From: Datnioides undecimradiatus
Taxonomy: Eukaryota > Chordata > Actinopteri > Lobotiformes > Datnioididae
Reading direction: 5' to 3'
DNA length: 64,000 nt
NCBI GenBank assembly: GCA_008933995.1
Contig: WARS01000026.1
Coordinates: 3,052,501-3,116,500 of the forward strand
Below are positions 1-12,290 of this stretch, in pieces. The position numbers and the translations under genes were made by a program. The number at the start of each line of letters is the position of its first letter. Within the stretch, counting starts at the first letter, position 1. The notes under the pieces are model-generated. The model was not told the DNA's origin and did no database searches. It was given only the letters and a program-made list of their open reading frames with translations.

Positions 1-2375
1 GCACAGTATGACAAAGAAAGCATCAAAACCAATAGGCATTCAGGGAAGGAGGTATGCACTGGGATGGCCTGGAGGACAGGAGTGATGTTCTCTCCTCATA
101 AGAAAAAAGAGGATAAGAGAATGAGGGAATTGAATGTCTTCTGATGATATTACCCGTCCGCTGAATGCCACATCCACACATTTGCACACATATAAACACA
201 CACCGCCACAACAACCTCCATCAGAGGCTCGATGTCCCATTCATAAATTTCCCCCGTTGAGAAACACGGGCATATCTTAAACAGGGCATACCCGCCCCTT
301 TTACTACTCCAGCTCAGCAGGCCCACATGGGAACAATTAGGGGTATACGCAAGTTTGGCGAAGGTCCGTAGCAACCAGCTGCATCTGTTTTTATTTACCT
401 TTTGCTCTGGTGCTGGATAATGTCATGAGCACATCTGCTACTGTGCAACGCAACCGTGGTTACATGCGTGGTTGACCCATGATTCTGTAATTACCCGCCG
501 AGCGAGATGAAGAGGCCCAGCAAACCACTCAAAGCCACACAAAGCCTTCCTCCCCCTCTTCCTCCCCTCGTCTCTCCAGTGGCATGAAATCCCGTCTGCC
601 TCGCCAAAACATGGTGCTGAGCGGGTAGCTGGAGAGCAGAGGATGCTGAAGTGGCATTTAATGACCCAAAGTTGTCCACAATAGTAATTCTGACTTCATT
701 TTGGCGTCATTAAATCGCCAGTCAGTTAATGACACTCTCTTTCTATTAAGCAGGATCAAATGTGGTTATTCTCAAATGAGCTGAGATGAGACGCACTTAT
801 CAAATTTCCTCATCTGATCTGATCACTTGTTTGTGGTCACATGGCACATGCTGCACAGTTTGTCACCAGGCCTTGTTGTCTGACCTCTCAGGGAGGTCTG
901 ACAATGCTGAACATTAACTAGAAATGTTTCATTTTTGCTACATGGTGGTGGTTCCTGGAGATAAGTTCAGAGAGATCTAATCAGGAGAAACACGCAATCC
1001 TTACACTTACAGTAAATGAGTGTTACTTGCTTCAAAAAATGATGACACACACACACACAACAGGTCAGGTAATTGGCCTGGGATTAGTCACAGGTGGCAA
1101 AGTCAGTTGCAGGTTTGAGTGAAAACTTTTCCCTGCTGTTTCAAGCAGACAAAACTGTCGCTTTCTCCAAAAGTGTGTTGTGCTTGTTTGAAATTCTCAA
1201 AGTTGACATTATTGAACATCTTCTCACAGAAAACTCAAAGCGGCCAATCAAGACAGGACTTGTTTATAATAATGATGAGTGATTATGAGCAATAACAATG
1301 AAGACCATATATGGATCACTTCACAGAAGCAGTGTGTGTGGGGGTTGGGTGCCACCATGCTTAGCATCTCCCAGATGTGCAAACCATATGCTCTGACTGA
1401 AATTAAAACAAAGAAGAAACAGTGAAACATGAAAGGGATTTTTAACTTTGTAAAGACAGTTAACAGTCAGTACAGATAGGGTAATGACCGACAGAGGCCA
1501 CATGAAAGAACCGGGGATGTTGGCGTGCTTTTTGCACCACTTATTCCATTTCCTGCTCATAAGTTCACTGAGCAGATGGGGACCAAAGGCACAAGGAAGT
1601 TTAGATTTTCTGCCCCACAGCCCATTGTATATGATGCATGTAACTGCGTAACACTGCGCTGTTATCATTTACAGACGCTTTGGTGCATACCAGGAGGTCA
1701 CAATAACAAGGGTGGAAAAAAAAGGGTGGAAACAAAAGTGAAACATCTTCAGCGATTTTAGTCAAAATGGTTCTGGTTCATACCTGTGCTTCTGTTTTGA
1801 AAAACATCTAAGGAGGTCATATGTCCAGCAACTAATTAACTTTATCGGCAAAGGTGACGAGGTAATCATAATTTGTACTGCTCAGTGGTAAATCATGTTT
1901 CATGTACAGCATATTTGACAGCACAAACAAAAAGTAAATAAGACTGAAAATACATCTACGGCAAAAATACATAAAACTGGTTAATCTGGACAAGAGCATC
2001 TGCAGACAGGCCGCTGGCTCAATGAGAGAGTTTACTGAAAACACATTCAATAGTGCCCTCTCCTGTTGGTGCTGCGTGCTGCAGTAAAGCTACAAAAAGC
2101 AGCATCACAGTAACTGAAGTAATGTTTAGAGTCAGTAAAGGCACAAGTTCTTTTAACAGAAGAAACAAAACGCGGTTGCAAAGCATCAGTATTAACCTGA
2201 GAAACATAAAACTTCTGTTATAGTTTAATGTATCATTGACAAGATGATGGTCATTAAAAATTAAGTCTTAATTATGAGTTTCTACAAAACTGGGCTGCTC
2301 TTGAAGGTGTCACAGCTTTAACAACTGCAGAGTCTTCTCTACATCAGCCTGTTGTGCTGCTCAAATAGAGACGTG
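1..2375. other. Intergenic, no gene supported
   Basis: No exon with coherent splice sites or recognisable protein was found on either strand. The short open frames here look like chance. A stretch around 640-790 has a non-repetitive, homeobox-site-like composition (several TAAT/ATTA cores) and could be a conserved non-coding element. That is inference only. A short (CA)n lies near 1048-1060. In human the gene beyond CIROZ on this side is CASZ1, but no casz1 coding sequence was recognised. Confidence 0.5.
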
Positions 2376-2381
2376 TTTATT
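2376..2381 (-). terminator. Candidate poly(A) signal of ciroz
   Basis: AATAAA reads on the minus strand about 290 bases downstream of the ciroz stop codon at 2674. It is the first canonical signal met after the stop, so it would give a 3'UTR of roughly 300 bases. No cleavage evidence is available. Confidence 0.45.
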
Positions 2382-2673
2382 TAACGCCTGCCTTGTCGGT
2401 GTCTGGATAATATTCACCCTCAGGCAAAGGCTGGCAGAGGTCTGGCTGCGTTTCTGCTTGTATAATCAACCTTCACAGCACTGACTGACCACAGCATCAC
2501 CTTTAAAGACTGCAAACAGACGCAGATGTAACTCGTGACACCAGTGAGAATTAAATCAAAAGAGGTGAATCAAATGGCCTCAAAGGAAAGTGTTACCACA
2601 CTGGACCTGCATTTGAATTCTAACATGACTCACATGAAACACAAAAATTATATTTAACATCCACAGATTTTCC

Positions 2674-5600
2674 TCAAGCCTCCCAAATCCACTCTATTGT
2701 TCTTTGGTTCCACTCGTCGTTACTCTGAACTGTTGTGTTAAATTGTTCATACTCTTGTTCAGGTGGATCCATTGTGAGGAACGATGCCCCTGATGGTTCA
2801 GCTGGTGAGTCAAGGAAACTTGGCTCTGCTGTAGTATTTGTGGTCACATTTAGAAATTCAGAAGTGTCAGTTGCATTAATGGATGTAACGGGGTTGCTTT
2901 CAAACCCAAAAGAGAAGTTTCCACTTTGACTCTTGGCCATCTCATCAATGTGTGGTTTAAAACTGCGGCTCTCCATCCATGTGGTAGGTGATTTAGTTGT
3001 GGCAAACTCTGCACTCACCTCTTCAAATGGACTTCTCTCATTTGGTTTCCCTACAGGCAATGTGGAGAGGTCCAACAACGGCTGTCCTGTATTTAAATAC
3101 TTGTGTTCAAAGTCGAGCGTGTACAGGGCTGTGGTGTTTGGACCATGGGAAGCTGTAATGTGTGAAACAGGAGGCTGGACTGTGGAGGTATGATGGTATC
3201 ATTTTAATAAAAGAGAAACAACACCTCAAATTGATGTTTATAATCCAATGTATTATAAATGGATATTTATATCTAATTGATTTCATAATTATGTGTATTT
3301 TCAGCTGATAGAGTAACATAAAAAGGTCCAGGTTGTTGTTGTCGTTACTGCACCTAAATCTCAGTTTAACACACAGTCAATTGTGTTAACTTCTTAACAA
3401 ATGAGCAAGACTTCACAATTAGCTTAGAGGTCAATCATAGTCTTACACAAGTGTGATGCGGTGACCTCAGTGGATATACACTGAAAACGTTTAAAATGAA
3501 CAATATTTGCATATGTATAAATTCTGTCATTATTACTATTATTATTTAAAGAGGGAAGGATGTATACGTCATCTTAAGAATTTTTAACATGGTATTTGAT
3601 GAAAAACCACATTAGGCACAAAATATTATTATTTTCAAATGTCTTAATGTTTGGAGAGGATATTTACATATTATTGTGACTGTAATGGTTGTAATTGCAA
3701 TGGAATACTGTTAATGAGGTTGTAGGTTATAAAACAAAGGGCAGCAGTTTCATTTGGTAACAACAAGAAAGTTAATGTGGATACATATTGACCATGTCAC
3801 TGTCTTTATGCAAGTTTTTTAATATTTACTACTTGTGAATTATTAGAGTTTGTCTGTATCATCACTTTATTAAAGTTTCATCTCTCTAGTGTTTTATTTT
3901 CAGTTGCCTTTGTGTTGTTTTTTCTGTTTTTTTCTGTCAGTCACTTTTCTCATTTAGACTTACTCTATCGCACATTAAACTGTGCTAAAGGTGCTATTTA
4001 AAGTTAAATGACTGGTTGACTGAGCAACAAACAAAAGTAAGTGCCTGGTGTGACTACAATAAAAGCCTTTCAATGGCTAGTGGTCAAAATATCATCCAAT
4101 AATTAATCACCACTTTAGTTTTACTGTGTTCATCAGCAGCACACTCACCTGTGCATGGCAGCGTGTTCTCCATGGTCCAGTGCATTTTGTGATTTGTCTC
4201 TTTGAAGGTGAGCACAACATCCACCCTGTAGAACGGCTGCAGGAGCTGTTCTGTGTCTGCGCAGGCCTGTTAAACAAACTTGGTTTAGATGTTTTACGCT
4301 GTAATGAATACTTATGGGAAAAGAGACGCACAGAACTTATAGAGACCAGCCAGACTGCATTACACAGAGTCTACAACCTGTTGTTTCAGCACGAACCTTA
4401 ATCTGGAGTATTTGGGCCGTAGGGATGATCAGTGTCACAAATTCACTCGTGTCATGCACAGTGAAATTGTCTGTCTGATTCACCAACACATTACTGACTG
4501 CCAGCGCTTCACTGTCGTAGCTGCCTCGCTTAGTCAAACCCATGTGGCGTTTGAAAATGTGCAGCACTGTGTCCTCTGCTGCAGATGTGGTAACTGAAAT
4601 TTACATCACAAATCAAAAGTGTAATAGGGATTAGTGGTGCAAAGTACTAAGCACTGTGCTTTTGTACAGTTTTGAGGAAACATGTACCAAAATATTTCCA
4701 TTTAACGCTACTTTGAATATTTCAGATGGAAACATTTGTACTTATTTCTGCTTTACATTGCAATTACTGGACAGATGTAGTCACTTGCTACTTTTCAGAT
4801 CAAAAGATTACATAATAAAACCTTTGATAATCTTATAAAACACATTTTTTTCCAGCAAGCCCTTACAAAAGAGCTACCAAATATTACTTCAAGGCCCAAC
4901 GAGGTAAAGTAATGCATCATTTAAAAGTTCCAAGAAATGAATGTAACTTAATGCAACAGATAGTAGTTTTGTTTCCTTCCAACCTTCATTATTAATCACA
5001 TAACATCATCAGATTAATCTTGTTACCCTTGAAATGAGTGTGACCGCAACTTAAAAACCACTGCATTAAACTACCTAAATAATACAGTTAAATTAGCTAC
5101 TTAGGTACAGGATAAATATGATAAAGCTTGTGACGCAGAAAAAGAAACACACCGTCATAGCAGTTTCTCTGCCTCCTACCCACCTTTTGGACATGTGGCC
5201 TCCATACTGTAGGCATGCTGACCACTGACCAGCTTCAAGGCCAAGAATTCTCCTTCATTTTCCATTACCTTCAACCAAAGACAGTTCAGAGTAACTCAGT
5301 GAATTTTAGCTGTAATGCTGGCAATGGTCACTAGGTGGCAGCATGCTGCGTAATGTTTCTTACTTTGACGGTGCTCAAGACATCCTTCCTCCTGCCTTGA
5401 ACTGTAATGCCTGGTCCACTCATGTCAATGCTCATCTGGATTAGGCTGGCATCCTCCAGAGCTACAATAAGGTGATCACTCAGAGACAGAGACCACTGCA
5501 ACTGTAAAGCATCACCAAACGTGCAAACACGAAATCAGACGTACAGTTGCCCTCTCCCTTTTCTGTCTCTCAGACAAACACATTCACACATATTTTAGTT

Positions 5601-6544
5601 CACATTTATCATGACATCATATTTTTAAAGGCTGATTTCATCATAGGATTTTTTTCAGTTACTACCTCATTATCCCAGTTGTCATGGGGAAGTTGTCTGG
5701 TCACCTACAGAGACATACTAATTTTATCAGAATAACAAAGCAAAATTCTTGATTAAAACAATTAAAAGCTGAGCTACAGTTGATATAAACTCCAGACAGC
5801 AGTTACCTGGATATATTCAGGGTCACACTGGATTTGCTCCCTGCCTGGAAGCACAGACACCACAGGACACTTCATTAAGAAACTGTGAGGTCTTCCCCTG
5901 AATCGGTTTATCCTCATTGCCAAATTCACTGACAGGACATGGTAGCCAAGCTGAACAATCAGGACACATGCAGAGAATTAGCACCATCAAGCCCACCTGC
6001 AAAGGTCGAATGTCAGAGTGTGTAAAAACTAAGCACGACTCTTAAAAGAGTGACATACCTGTTGCTGGACGAAACAGCCAGAGTAACTAACTCTAAAAAC
6101 AAAGTTCTTGTCAGGGTCTTTGTGCAGGGAGAATCCACAGGTAGACAGCTGACGGTTTAGGTGATCCAGAGATGCAAAGTTGACTTATGGAGAGCAAATG
6201 TGATTTAGAAGAATTATATTTACATATATAAAATGAATATAGTGTTTCTCTTTATTGTCCGGCATAATTACCTTGGATATTTAAGGCCCCAGACAGCCAG
6301 ACTCCTAAGCCCTCAATCCTCGCCTTGTGGAGCCACATCTCCATGTATTCAGAAAAACATGATACATCTCCCTCTGAAAGTAAAAAACAGGATACATTTT
6401 TATCACAAATCATATAATAGCACCAGTAACAACAGCATCTCATTACAGAATAAAGGTTTACCTGTCAATTTTGCTGTTGGAGCATCAGTCCATTCTCTTT
6501 TCTGAATGGAAACCACATTCCTCACGAGGAAGCTCTGTAAGACA
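2674..6544 (-). CDS. ciroz: CIROZ-like ZP-N domain protein (C1orf127 orthologue), 5' partial
   Basis: Ten exons join in frame on the minus strand: 6462-6544 (or start at 6534), 6272-6373, 6059-6183, 5807-5950, 5666-5704, 5364-5501, 5184-5268, 4397-4593, 4149-4266, 2674-3179, about 510 codons. The first four carry a ZP-N-like cysteine pattern (VSCFSEYMEMW, LSTCGF, YSGCFVQQ, FLMKCPVV, IQCDPEY). The last exon is Ser/Thr/Asn-rich with several N-glycosylation sequons and ends EWIWEA; I see no transmembrane segment. Position matches human, where CIROZ lies head-to-head with TARDBP. The family is known from ciliated left-right organisers and is secreted-type. The start codon and signal peptide exon were not found. 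The donor after 4397 is the weak GTTCGT, chosen because only it keeps frame. Identity rests on the cysteine pattern plus synteny. Confidence 0.72.
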
Positions 6545-7410
6545 CTGCAGAATATATTGCAGAAATTAGATGTTTTGCAGATGATAAATTCCACAGACGC
6601 AAAGGCCTGTGGGCAGTCTGACCCCAGCCTATTTGTAGGTAGGTGGGCTGATGGTCACTTCAGAGGGAAAGAAAACAGGTGTGTTTGCTTTGACATGTTA
6701 AAGACAAGTCACAAAGAAAAGTCTCACATAATGAGTACTGTTTCCAGCCTGTGTGGAAAAACACACAGGTAACAGGATTTCTTTTGTGGCAATGATCTAT
6801 AACGAATGAAAGTAGAAGCAGGAATGTTAAATACAAGTTAAAAGTCACTGCTAGTATACAAAACTAAACTTTGGCTGCAGAGGCTTAGTTTGTAAAGGCT
6901 ACACCACGGATGGGTCAGCTGGATGTAGCGTTCTTACATATTGATACTTTATGGCAAAGCTTATTTTAATATTATTACACATATTTCATTATATACATTG
7001 TGTCCACTGGTATATTCAGTTCTCTACAAATGTAAACCGAAAAAGAAAGAATAAACTAAAACGGATTTTTTTTTTTTGACATGACACATTGTAGCATGTT
7101 AAACATTATAATGTTCAGTAAGACTTAGTGCGCACCTTTTGTTTGAGCTTTTACGGTGACTCGTTATGGTGAGACTTCAAAGGGTGAATCACGTGCTTAA
7201 ACTTTTTCTGCTGCAAGTTATAAACTACGTCACCTTAAATGAAATCAAGCGCATGATGTTAAAAGCAAGACATTTAAAAACGTGAAACGATAACTGGTGA
7301 TCTGAAGTCAAACTGTCAACTCAGTGGTTTTAATTTTAACTTCTGGCATCCCTACAAAACGAACAGTGTGCCCTCCCAACTCGATGATGTAATCTGTACA
7401 AGATGCGCAG
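6545..7410. other. Divergent ciroz/tardbp intergenic region
   Basis: The missing ciroz first exon or exons should lie here or further right. One weak possibility is a short ATG-started piece near 7229-7250 (MRLISFK, donor GTGACG), which would join in phase to an acceptor at 6534 but does not look like a signal peptide. The rest is AT-rich with no gene visible. Confidence 0.4.
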
Positions 7411-7955
7411 CCATTTTGTTAGCTAGCTTGAGGTTAGAGAGGTTAGCAGTGGAAGTTACTGCTGCACATTTTTACTGAGGTCTGTCGGTTTACATTTCAC
7501 CGAATAAGATAAATTGTCGGTGTTTTTCTTTGCTCACAATTTTCGTCCACGCGCTCGCAGACAACAGGAGGGCTCGTGCATTTGTTGACAATAAACACGG
7601 CGCGAAACTGGATGGTCATTCATTTTTCCAGCTGTCTTGGGTTTGCTAGCTGGTTAGCTAGCTGGCTAACTTGTTTACGCGTGCTGTCAGCAGTGAAGAT
7701 CATAAACAACATTCATGGCCGTGAGCTATTAGGTGTTACAGAGTTGTGGAGTGAGTTTTAGCGTGTCGCACGGGTTGTTTGTCTGCGTTTGACTGCCCTT
7801 GCATTTCTGTTGCGTCACCGAGCTAACAGAAGTAAACTTGAACGCGGATCGACGCTGCAAACTCGCGTGCATCTTCCCGGTGTTTGCTAACGTTAGTAAC
7901 TTGAGCTCCATCAGCAGACACCGCCTGAACCGGCTGAATCAGCCTTTCAGAGACC
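7400..7955 (+). promoter_or_regulatory. tardbp: tardbp promoter and 5'UTR region
   Basis: CpG content rises sharply compared with the AT-rich sequence to the left and stays high into the first coding exon, as expected of a housekeeping CpG-island promoter. At about 7406-7418 the minus strand reads AAAATGGCTGCGC, close to a YY1 site, which often sits at start sites of housekeeping genes. Repeated GCTAGC/TTAGC blocks lie at 7645-7672. The transcription start is not determined. An acceptor-like CCTTTCAG lies immediately before the ATG context at 7943-7950, so an upstream non-coding exon as in mammals is possible. Confidence 0.5.
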
Positions 7956-10388
7956 ATGTCAGAGCTGTACATTCGCGTGGCTGAAGATGAAAACGAGGAG
8001 CCCATGGAGATCCCCTCAGAGGACGATGGGACTGTACTGCTGTCGTCGGTCGCAGCACAGTTTCCAGGGGCGTGTGGGCTGCGGTACCGGAACACAGAGT
8101 CCCAGTGCATGAGGGGGGTCCGCCTCGTGGAGGGTGTCCTGCACGCACCTGAGAACGACTGGGGAAACCTGGTGTATGTCGTCAATTACCCCAAAGGTGA
8201 GGCAGGTGGTGGTGTAGATGACTTGAGCTTTCTCCATCTTATGACCAAAGTCATGGGGTCGACACAGTCCACACACACTTCCAGGTTGTTAGATAGTTAG
8301 AAACAAATGCATTAAACCATACCTTCACGAGAGCTACCATACCTTCATGTTGCGTTTTTGTTTATACTTGTTGATGTTAAATTAGTCGTTAATGCATATC
8401 CCTGATGAACTGCTCGAAGACGGCGGAATACAATTTGATAGTACCACAAACTGCTGGGTCCAAAATGACCAAAAGTTGAATGAGTGCCTCTGCAGACCTT
8501 GTCGTGTTGGACTGCATTAGAACTAGTTATTTGGCAACAGAGAGTGTCTTGCCCCTTAATTCCCACCAAAAGAAATGTTAATGTTCTATCTTGCAGTGAT
8601 TGACAATAGCATGTTTCCATCCTTATGGCAACAGCTAAGATTGATCTGTAAATAAACTTGTTGTGTGGAAGATCTCGACTGGCCTGCAGAGCCCTGATCT
8701 TAACCCTTAAACACATTTGCAGTTAGCCAGAACAAGAAAGGCCTCGTCCCTCAGCATCAGTGCTTTTCTTTTCTAATGGCTGAATGGGAGCAAATCCCTG
8801 CAACCAGGTCCCAAAATGTTCTGGAAAGCCTTCACAGTTGAGTGGGGGCTGTTGTAGCAGCACATTAAGGTGCATGGCTTTGGAGTGAGCTGTTGAACAA
8901 CCTGATATGCGTCTAGTGTAATGTGAGGATCAATCTTTGCATGTGATTTGCTCTTTTTCCTGATGTAACTCATATCTATTTATTATTCACAGATAACAAA
9001 AGGAAGATGGATGAAATAGACGCTGCCTCAGCTGTGAAAATAAAGAGAGGCTTTCAGAAGACCTCAGATCTCATTGTCCTCGGGCTGCCATGGAAAACAA
9101 CAGAACAAGACCTGAAAGATTATTTCAGCACCTTTGGGGAAGTCATCATGGTACAGGTGGGGATGCCATCATTTCTTTGTTAGGCATTGACTGTAATAAA
9201 TGATTTCTTGTTATGTTTCTGGTTTAGTTAAAATTGGTAATAACGGTTATATGTCTCGTGTTCACTCCAGGTCAAGAGAGATGCAAAGACTGGCAACTCA
9301 AAAGGTTTTGGGTTTGTCCGGTTCACTGATTATGAGACACAAACCAAAGTGATTGCCCAGAGACACATGATTGATGGACGATGGTGTGACTGCAAACTTC
9401 CGAACTCAAAGGTATTTTTGGCACCTTTTTTTTTTTTTTTTAATTCAGTTGATAAGGTATCATCATTTTACTGTCACAGACATTATTACTGAGTTAAATT
9501 TCTTGTTGAAAAAGAGAGAAAACTTAAATAAACGTACAAATTTATGTCAGTATTAAATGTTGGAAAAGTAAGTCTGAATTTACGAGAAGCATCACTTGAA
9601 AGTAACATTATGTAGATAGCTTCATGTGGTGCGATACCTCTTTGTCCTCTCAGGCGTGTCCTGATGAGCCCATGCGGAGCCGTAAAATCTTTGTTGGCCG
9701 CTGCACAGAGGACATGACAACTGATGAGCTGAGGCAGTACTTCATGCAGTATGGCGAAGTTACTGATGTCTTTATCCCCAAACCTTTTCGGGCGTTTGCA
9801 TTTGTCACATTTGCTGATGACCAGGTGAGATTCAACATTAATGGCAGAGGTGGATTACTTCTTTATAACATGAAATTGCCCAGGGTGGTTATCTTCTCCT
9901 TGCTTCTTTCTTAGGTCGCCCAAGCCCTGTGTGGAGAGGACTTGATCATCAAGGGTGTCAGCGTGCACATCTCCAATGCTGAGCCCAAACACAATAATAG
10001 TAGGCAAATGATGGATCGAGGGCGGTTTGGGGCTGGTGGGTTCAGTCAGGGCTATGGCAGTAGTCGTGGTGGGTTAGGCAGTGGTAGCGGTGGGGTTAAT
10101 TTTGGGGCTCTCGGTCTTAACCCAGCAATGGTGGCTGCTGCTCAGGCAGCGCTGCAGAGCAGTTGGGGAATGATGGGCATGCTGGCTAACCAGCAGGGTC
10201 TGACCACGACAGCAGGCACAGCCACTACAACCCGAGACCAGACCTATAGCTCTGCCAGCACCAGTTACAGTAGCCCCAGCTCAGCTAGCCTTGGTTGGGC
10301 TGCAGGCACTAATACTGCCTCCAGCAGTGGCTTCAGCTCTGGCTTTGGCAATGCAATGGAATCTAAATCCTCTAGTTGGGGAATGTAA
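7956..10388 (+). CDS. tardbp: TDP-43, TAR DNA-binding protein
   Basis: Five coding exons: 7956-8196, 8993-9156, 9271-9411, 9654-9824, 9915-10388, giving 396 residues against 414 in human. The product is a nuclear RNA/DNA-binding protein that binds UG-rich RNA and regulates splicing and mRNA stability. Visible in order: N-terminal oligomerisation domain (about 1-80, starting [16 protein letters not shown]), bipartite nuclear localisation signal (KRK at 83-85 and KIKRG), RRM1 ([15 protein letters not shown]), RRM2 ([18 protein letters not shown]), then a glycine-rich tail with the conserved helical segment [20 protein letters not shown] and the end SSSWGM. The tail after that segment is Ser/Thr-rich rather than the Gln/Asn-rich sequence of mammals. 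Teleosts have two TDP-43 genes, and this could be either tardbp or the tardbpl co-orthologue. The ATG is the first in frame and has a fitting context (GACCATGTC). Confidence 0.95.
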
Positions 10389-11577
10389 ATAGCTGAGAGT
10401 TTAACTATTCTGTTGCTATAAGGTTAATCTGGTAAGTATACCTGTAGGGGGGAACTCCTTATATCTTATGTTCCTATTATTTAAAAAATACACTGCCTTT
10501 TATTTTGTTAAAGAGAGAATTTATACTTGCGTGTGACTGATTATGTAGTCATAAATTGAATGGGTGAAAAGTTTGTTTGTGGAAGCTGCCACACCCTTTT
10601 TTGTTTTTGAGGAAATGTTAAAACTGTGCATGCAAGATACATATTTAACATGCACGAGTATCTCGAGAGCCCCCTCTACCACCTGTAAAATGGGCTTGTT
10701 ATAATTCTATATGAGTATGCAGTTGATTGCATCTTTTTGTTTGTTTTTTGTTTGACGTCTTTTGGAAACGCCTTCATGAAAATCTCTTCTGCAGTTCACC
10801 AAGTCTTTCCATATTTCCCGGGAGGAAGCGCCTCATTGGCAGCAATGTTCGACAGATCTCAGTATCAATTCCCCTCTTCCCATGTGTAAATGCTTTGTCA
10901 TCAAAGAACACAGCTTCACTCTGCATATACTGTGTTAGACGGTGGGTGTTGTCTTTTTTTCCTCTCCCCTTTTTATGGATATAGAAATCGTGTCTGCTCT
11001 TGTCACTTTTCGAGATCAGTGAGTGGGATTGGTGTTGGACCGAGTGAGAGTGAGCGAACGGGAGAGCAAGAAAGCACGTGTGAGGACTGTTTGTGAAATC
11101 TTTTTTTAAAGAGACAAATGCCTGCGAGAGTTGAGAAGAACCTGTGGCTTTGTGCGAGTGTGAGAGGAAGAAGCAAAGTACGAGTGTGTTCCTAATGGCC
11201 ATCACAAGGACATTTATTGCATCTCGAGATCCCTATGGTCTCTGCTTCTCTCATCGTTTTCTATCAACTTTAATTCGTTAAAGAACAGTGAAATGTCAAG
11301 TGCTATGAGTATTTGTATTCTTTCATAGCTTTTTCTTGCTGTCTGATTTGATGTGAATGCAGTGTCTGGCTGTGTGCTTTATTTTCTCCTTGTTACCACC
11401 CTTTCTGTGTGAAAATGTGACTTTGTGCTGAAGTCTGTATGGGGGACAACACTGAAAGTGTGTTGAAGTTTGCAAGTGAGCTCAGAGGTTGATGTGGTGA
11501 ATGTTCCCACTGAAAGTTTGTGTTTGAAGTGGTTACGAATGCATTTTCTATGTTTTGTGAATCAAAGGGAAGTCTGA

Positions 11578-11583
11578 AATAAA
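11578..11583 (+). terminator. tardbp: Candidate proximal poly(A) signal of tardbp
   Basis: Canonical AATAAA about 1.19 kb after the stop codon, directly following the GU-rich tract. Confidence 0.55.
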
Positions 11584-12263
11584 ACTGAATTTGACTAGGT
11601 ATGATACACTCTTGACAGTGACTTCTTTTTGACTTTACATTAATTGAACTGCCAACACTTTAATTCACATGTATAGGGACCTCGGACATGGACAGCCCAG
11701 GTTTTCGTCTGAATCCAGGTTGGAGTCAGTTATGGAGAAGCTGAAGACATTGTTGGGTGGGCCGGCACAAACCAACAATGGAATTGCTGCACGACTGCCT
11801 TAATCCTGAAAAGGATCTTCTTCACCTCACTAGCAAGAAACCTTCAACCGTCCCATAATGAAATTTAAGCGGACCCTATTCAATTGGCCTGAGGTATTTG
11901 TTTATACCTGCAAATGTCACAGATAGGACCAACGTCACACCTGCAGTTTGATAGATTATTCTTTTTCCAAACTTGTGAAACAAAGCCTGCCTTAAATATG
12001 AAATTTGCATTTGTGTCAGTAAACACTATATTCTTTGTTCTCATGACTAATAAGTTATGGAAGTATTAGCTGGTCGGTTTCTTTTCAATGTGGTTAAAAA
12101 ATATTTAAGGCAGTATGTGTTGTCATTATTTTGTTTACTTTGATTGTAAAGTGGTTGAAATGTACAAGATGAGTGATTTTTCAAAGGGACTTGATCGACT
12201 GATTGAACACGCCAGCAGGAATTCACACTTTGTGTACTGAAATATTTTAGTATTGCAGTGTAA

Positions 12264-12269
12264 AATAAA
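12264..12269 (+). terminator. tardbp: Candidate distal poly(A) signal of tardbp
   Basis: Canonical AATAAA followed within 40 bases by T/GT-rich sequence (GTTTTGAGTTTTT). It is the last good signal before clearly intergenic sequence. Confidence 0.45.
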
Positions 12270-12290
12270 AGTTTTGAGTTTTTAATCACC

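Larger units (their letters stand above)
10389..12290 (+). other. tardbp: tardbp 3'UTR with two candidate poly(A) signals
   Basis: No coding exon is seen after the stop. AATAAA occurs at 11578-11583 and 12264-12269, so short and long 3'UTRs are likely. The part from about 10990 to 11560 is unusually rich in GUGU/UGUG words. In mammals the TARDBP 3'UTR contains a TDP-43 binding region used for autoregulation, and this tract is a natural counterpart. A near-perfect donor (CTG|GTAAGTATA at 10432) lies 43 bases after the stop, with a good acceptor (CTCTTCTGCAG) ending at 10794. Confidence 0.7.

Noticed and set aside
6660-6848. Hydrophobic minus-strand peptide (TFNLYLTFLLLLSFVI) that could be the ciroz signal peptide
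   Set aside because: It begins at GTG with no in-frame ATG before an upstream stop, and no donor of the needed phase follows.
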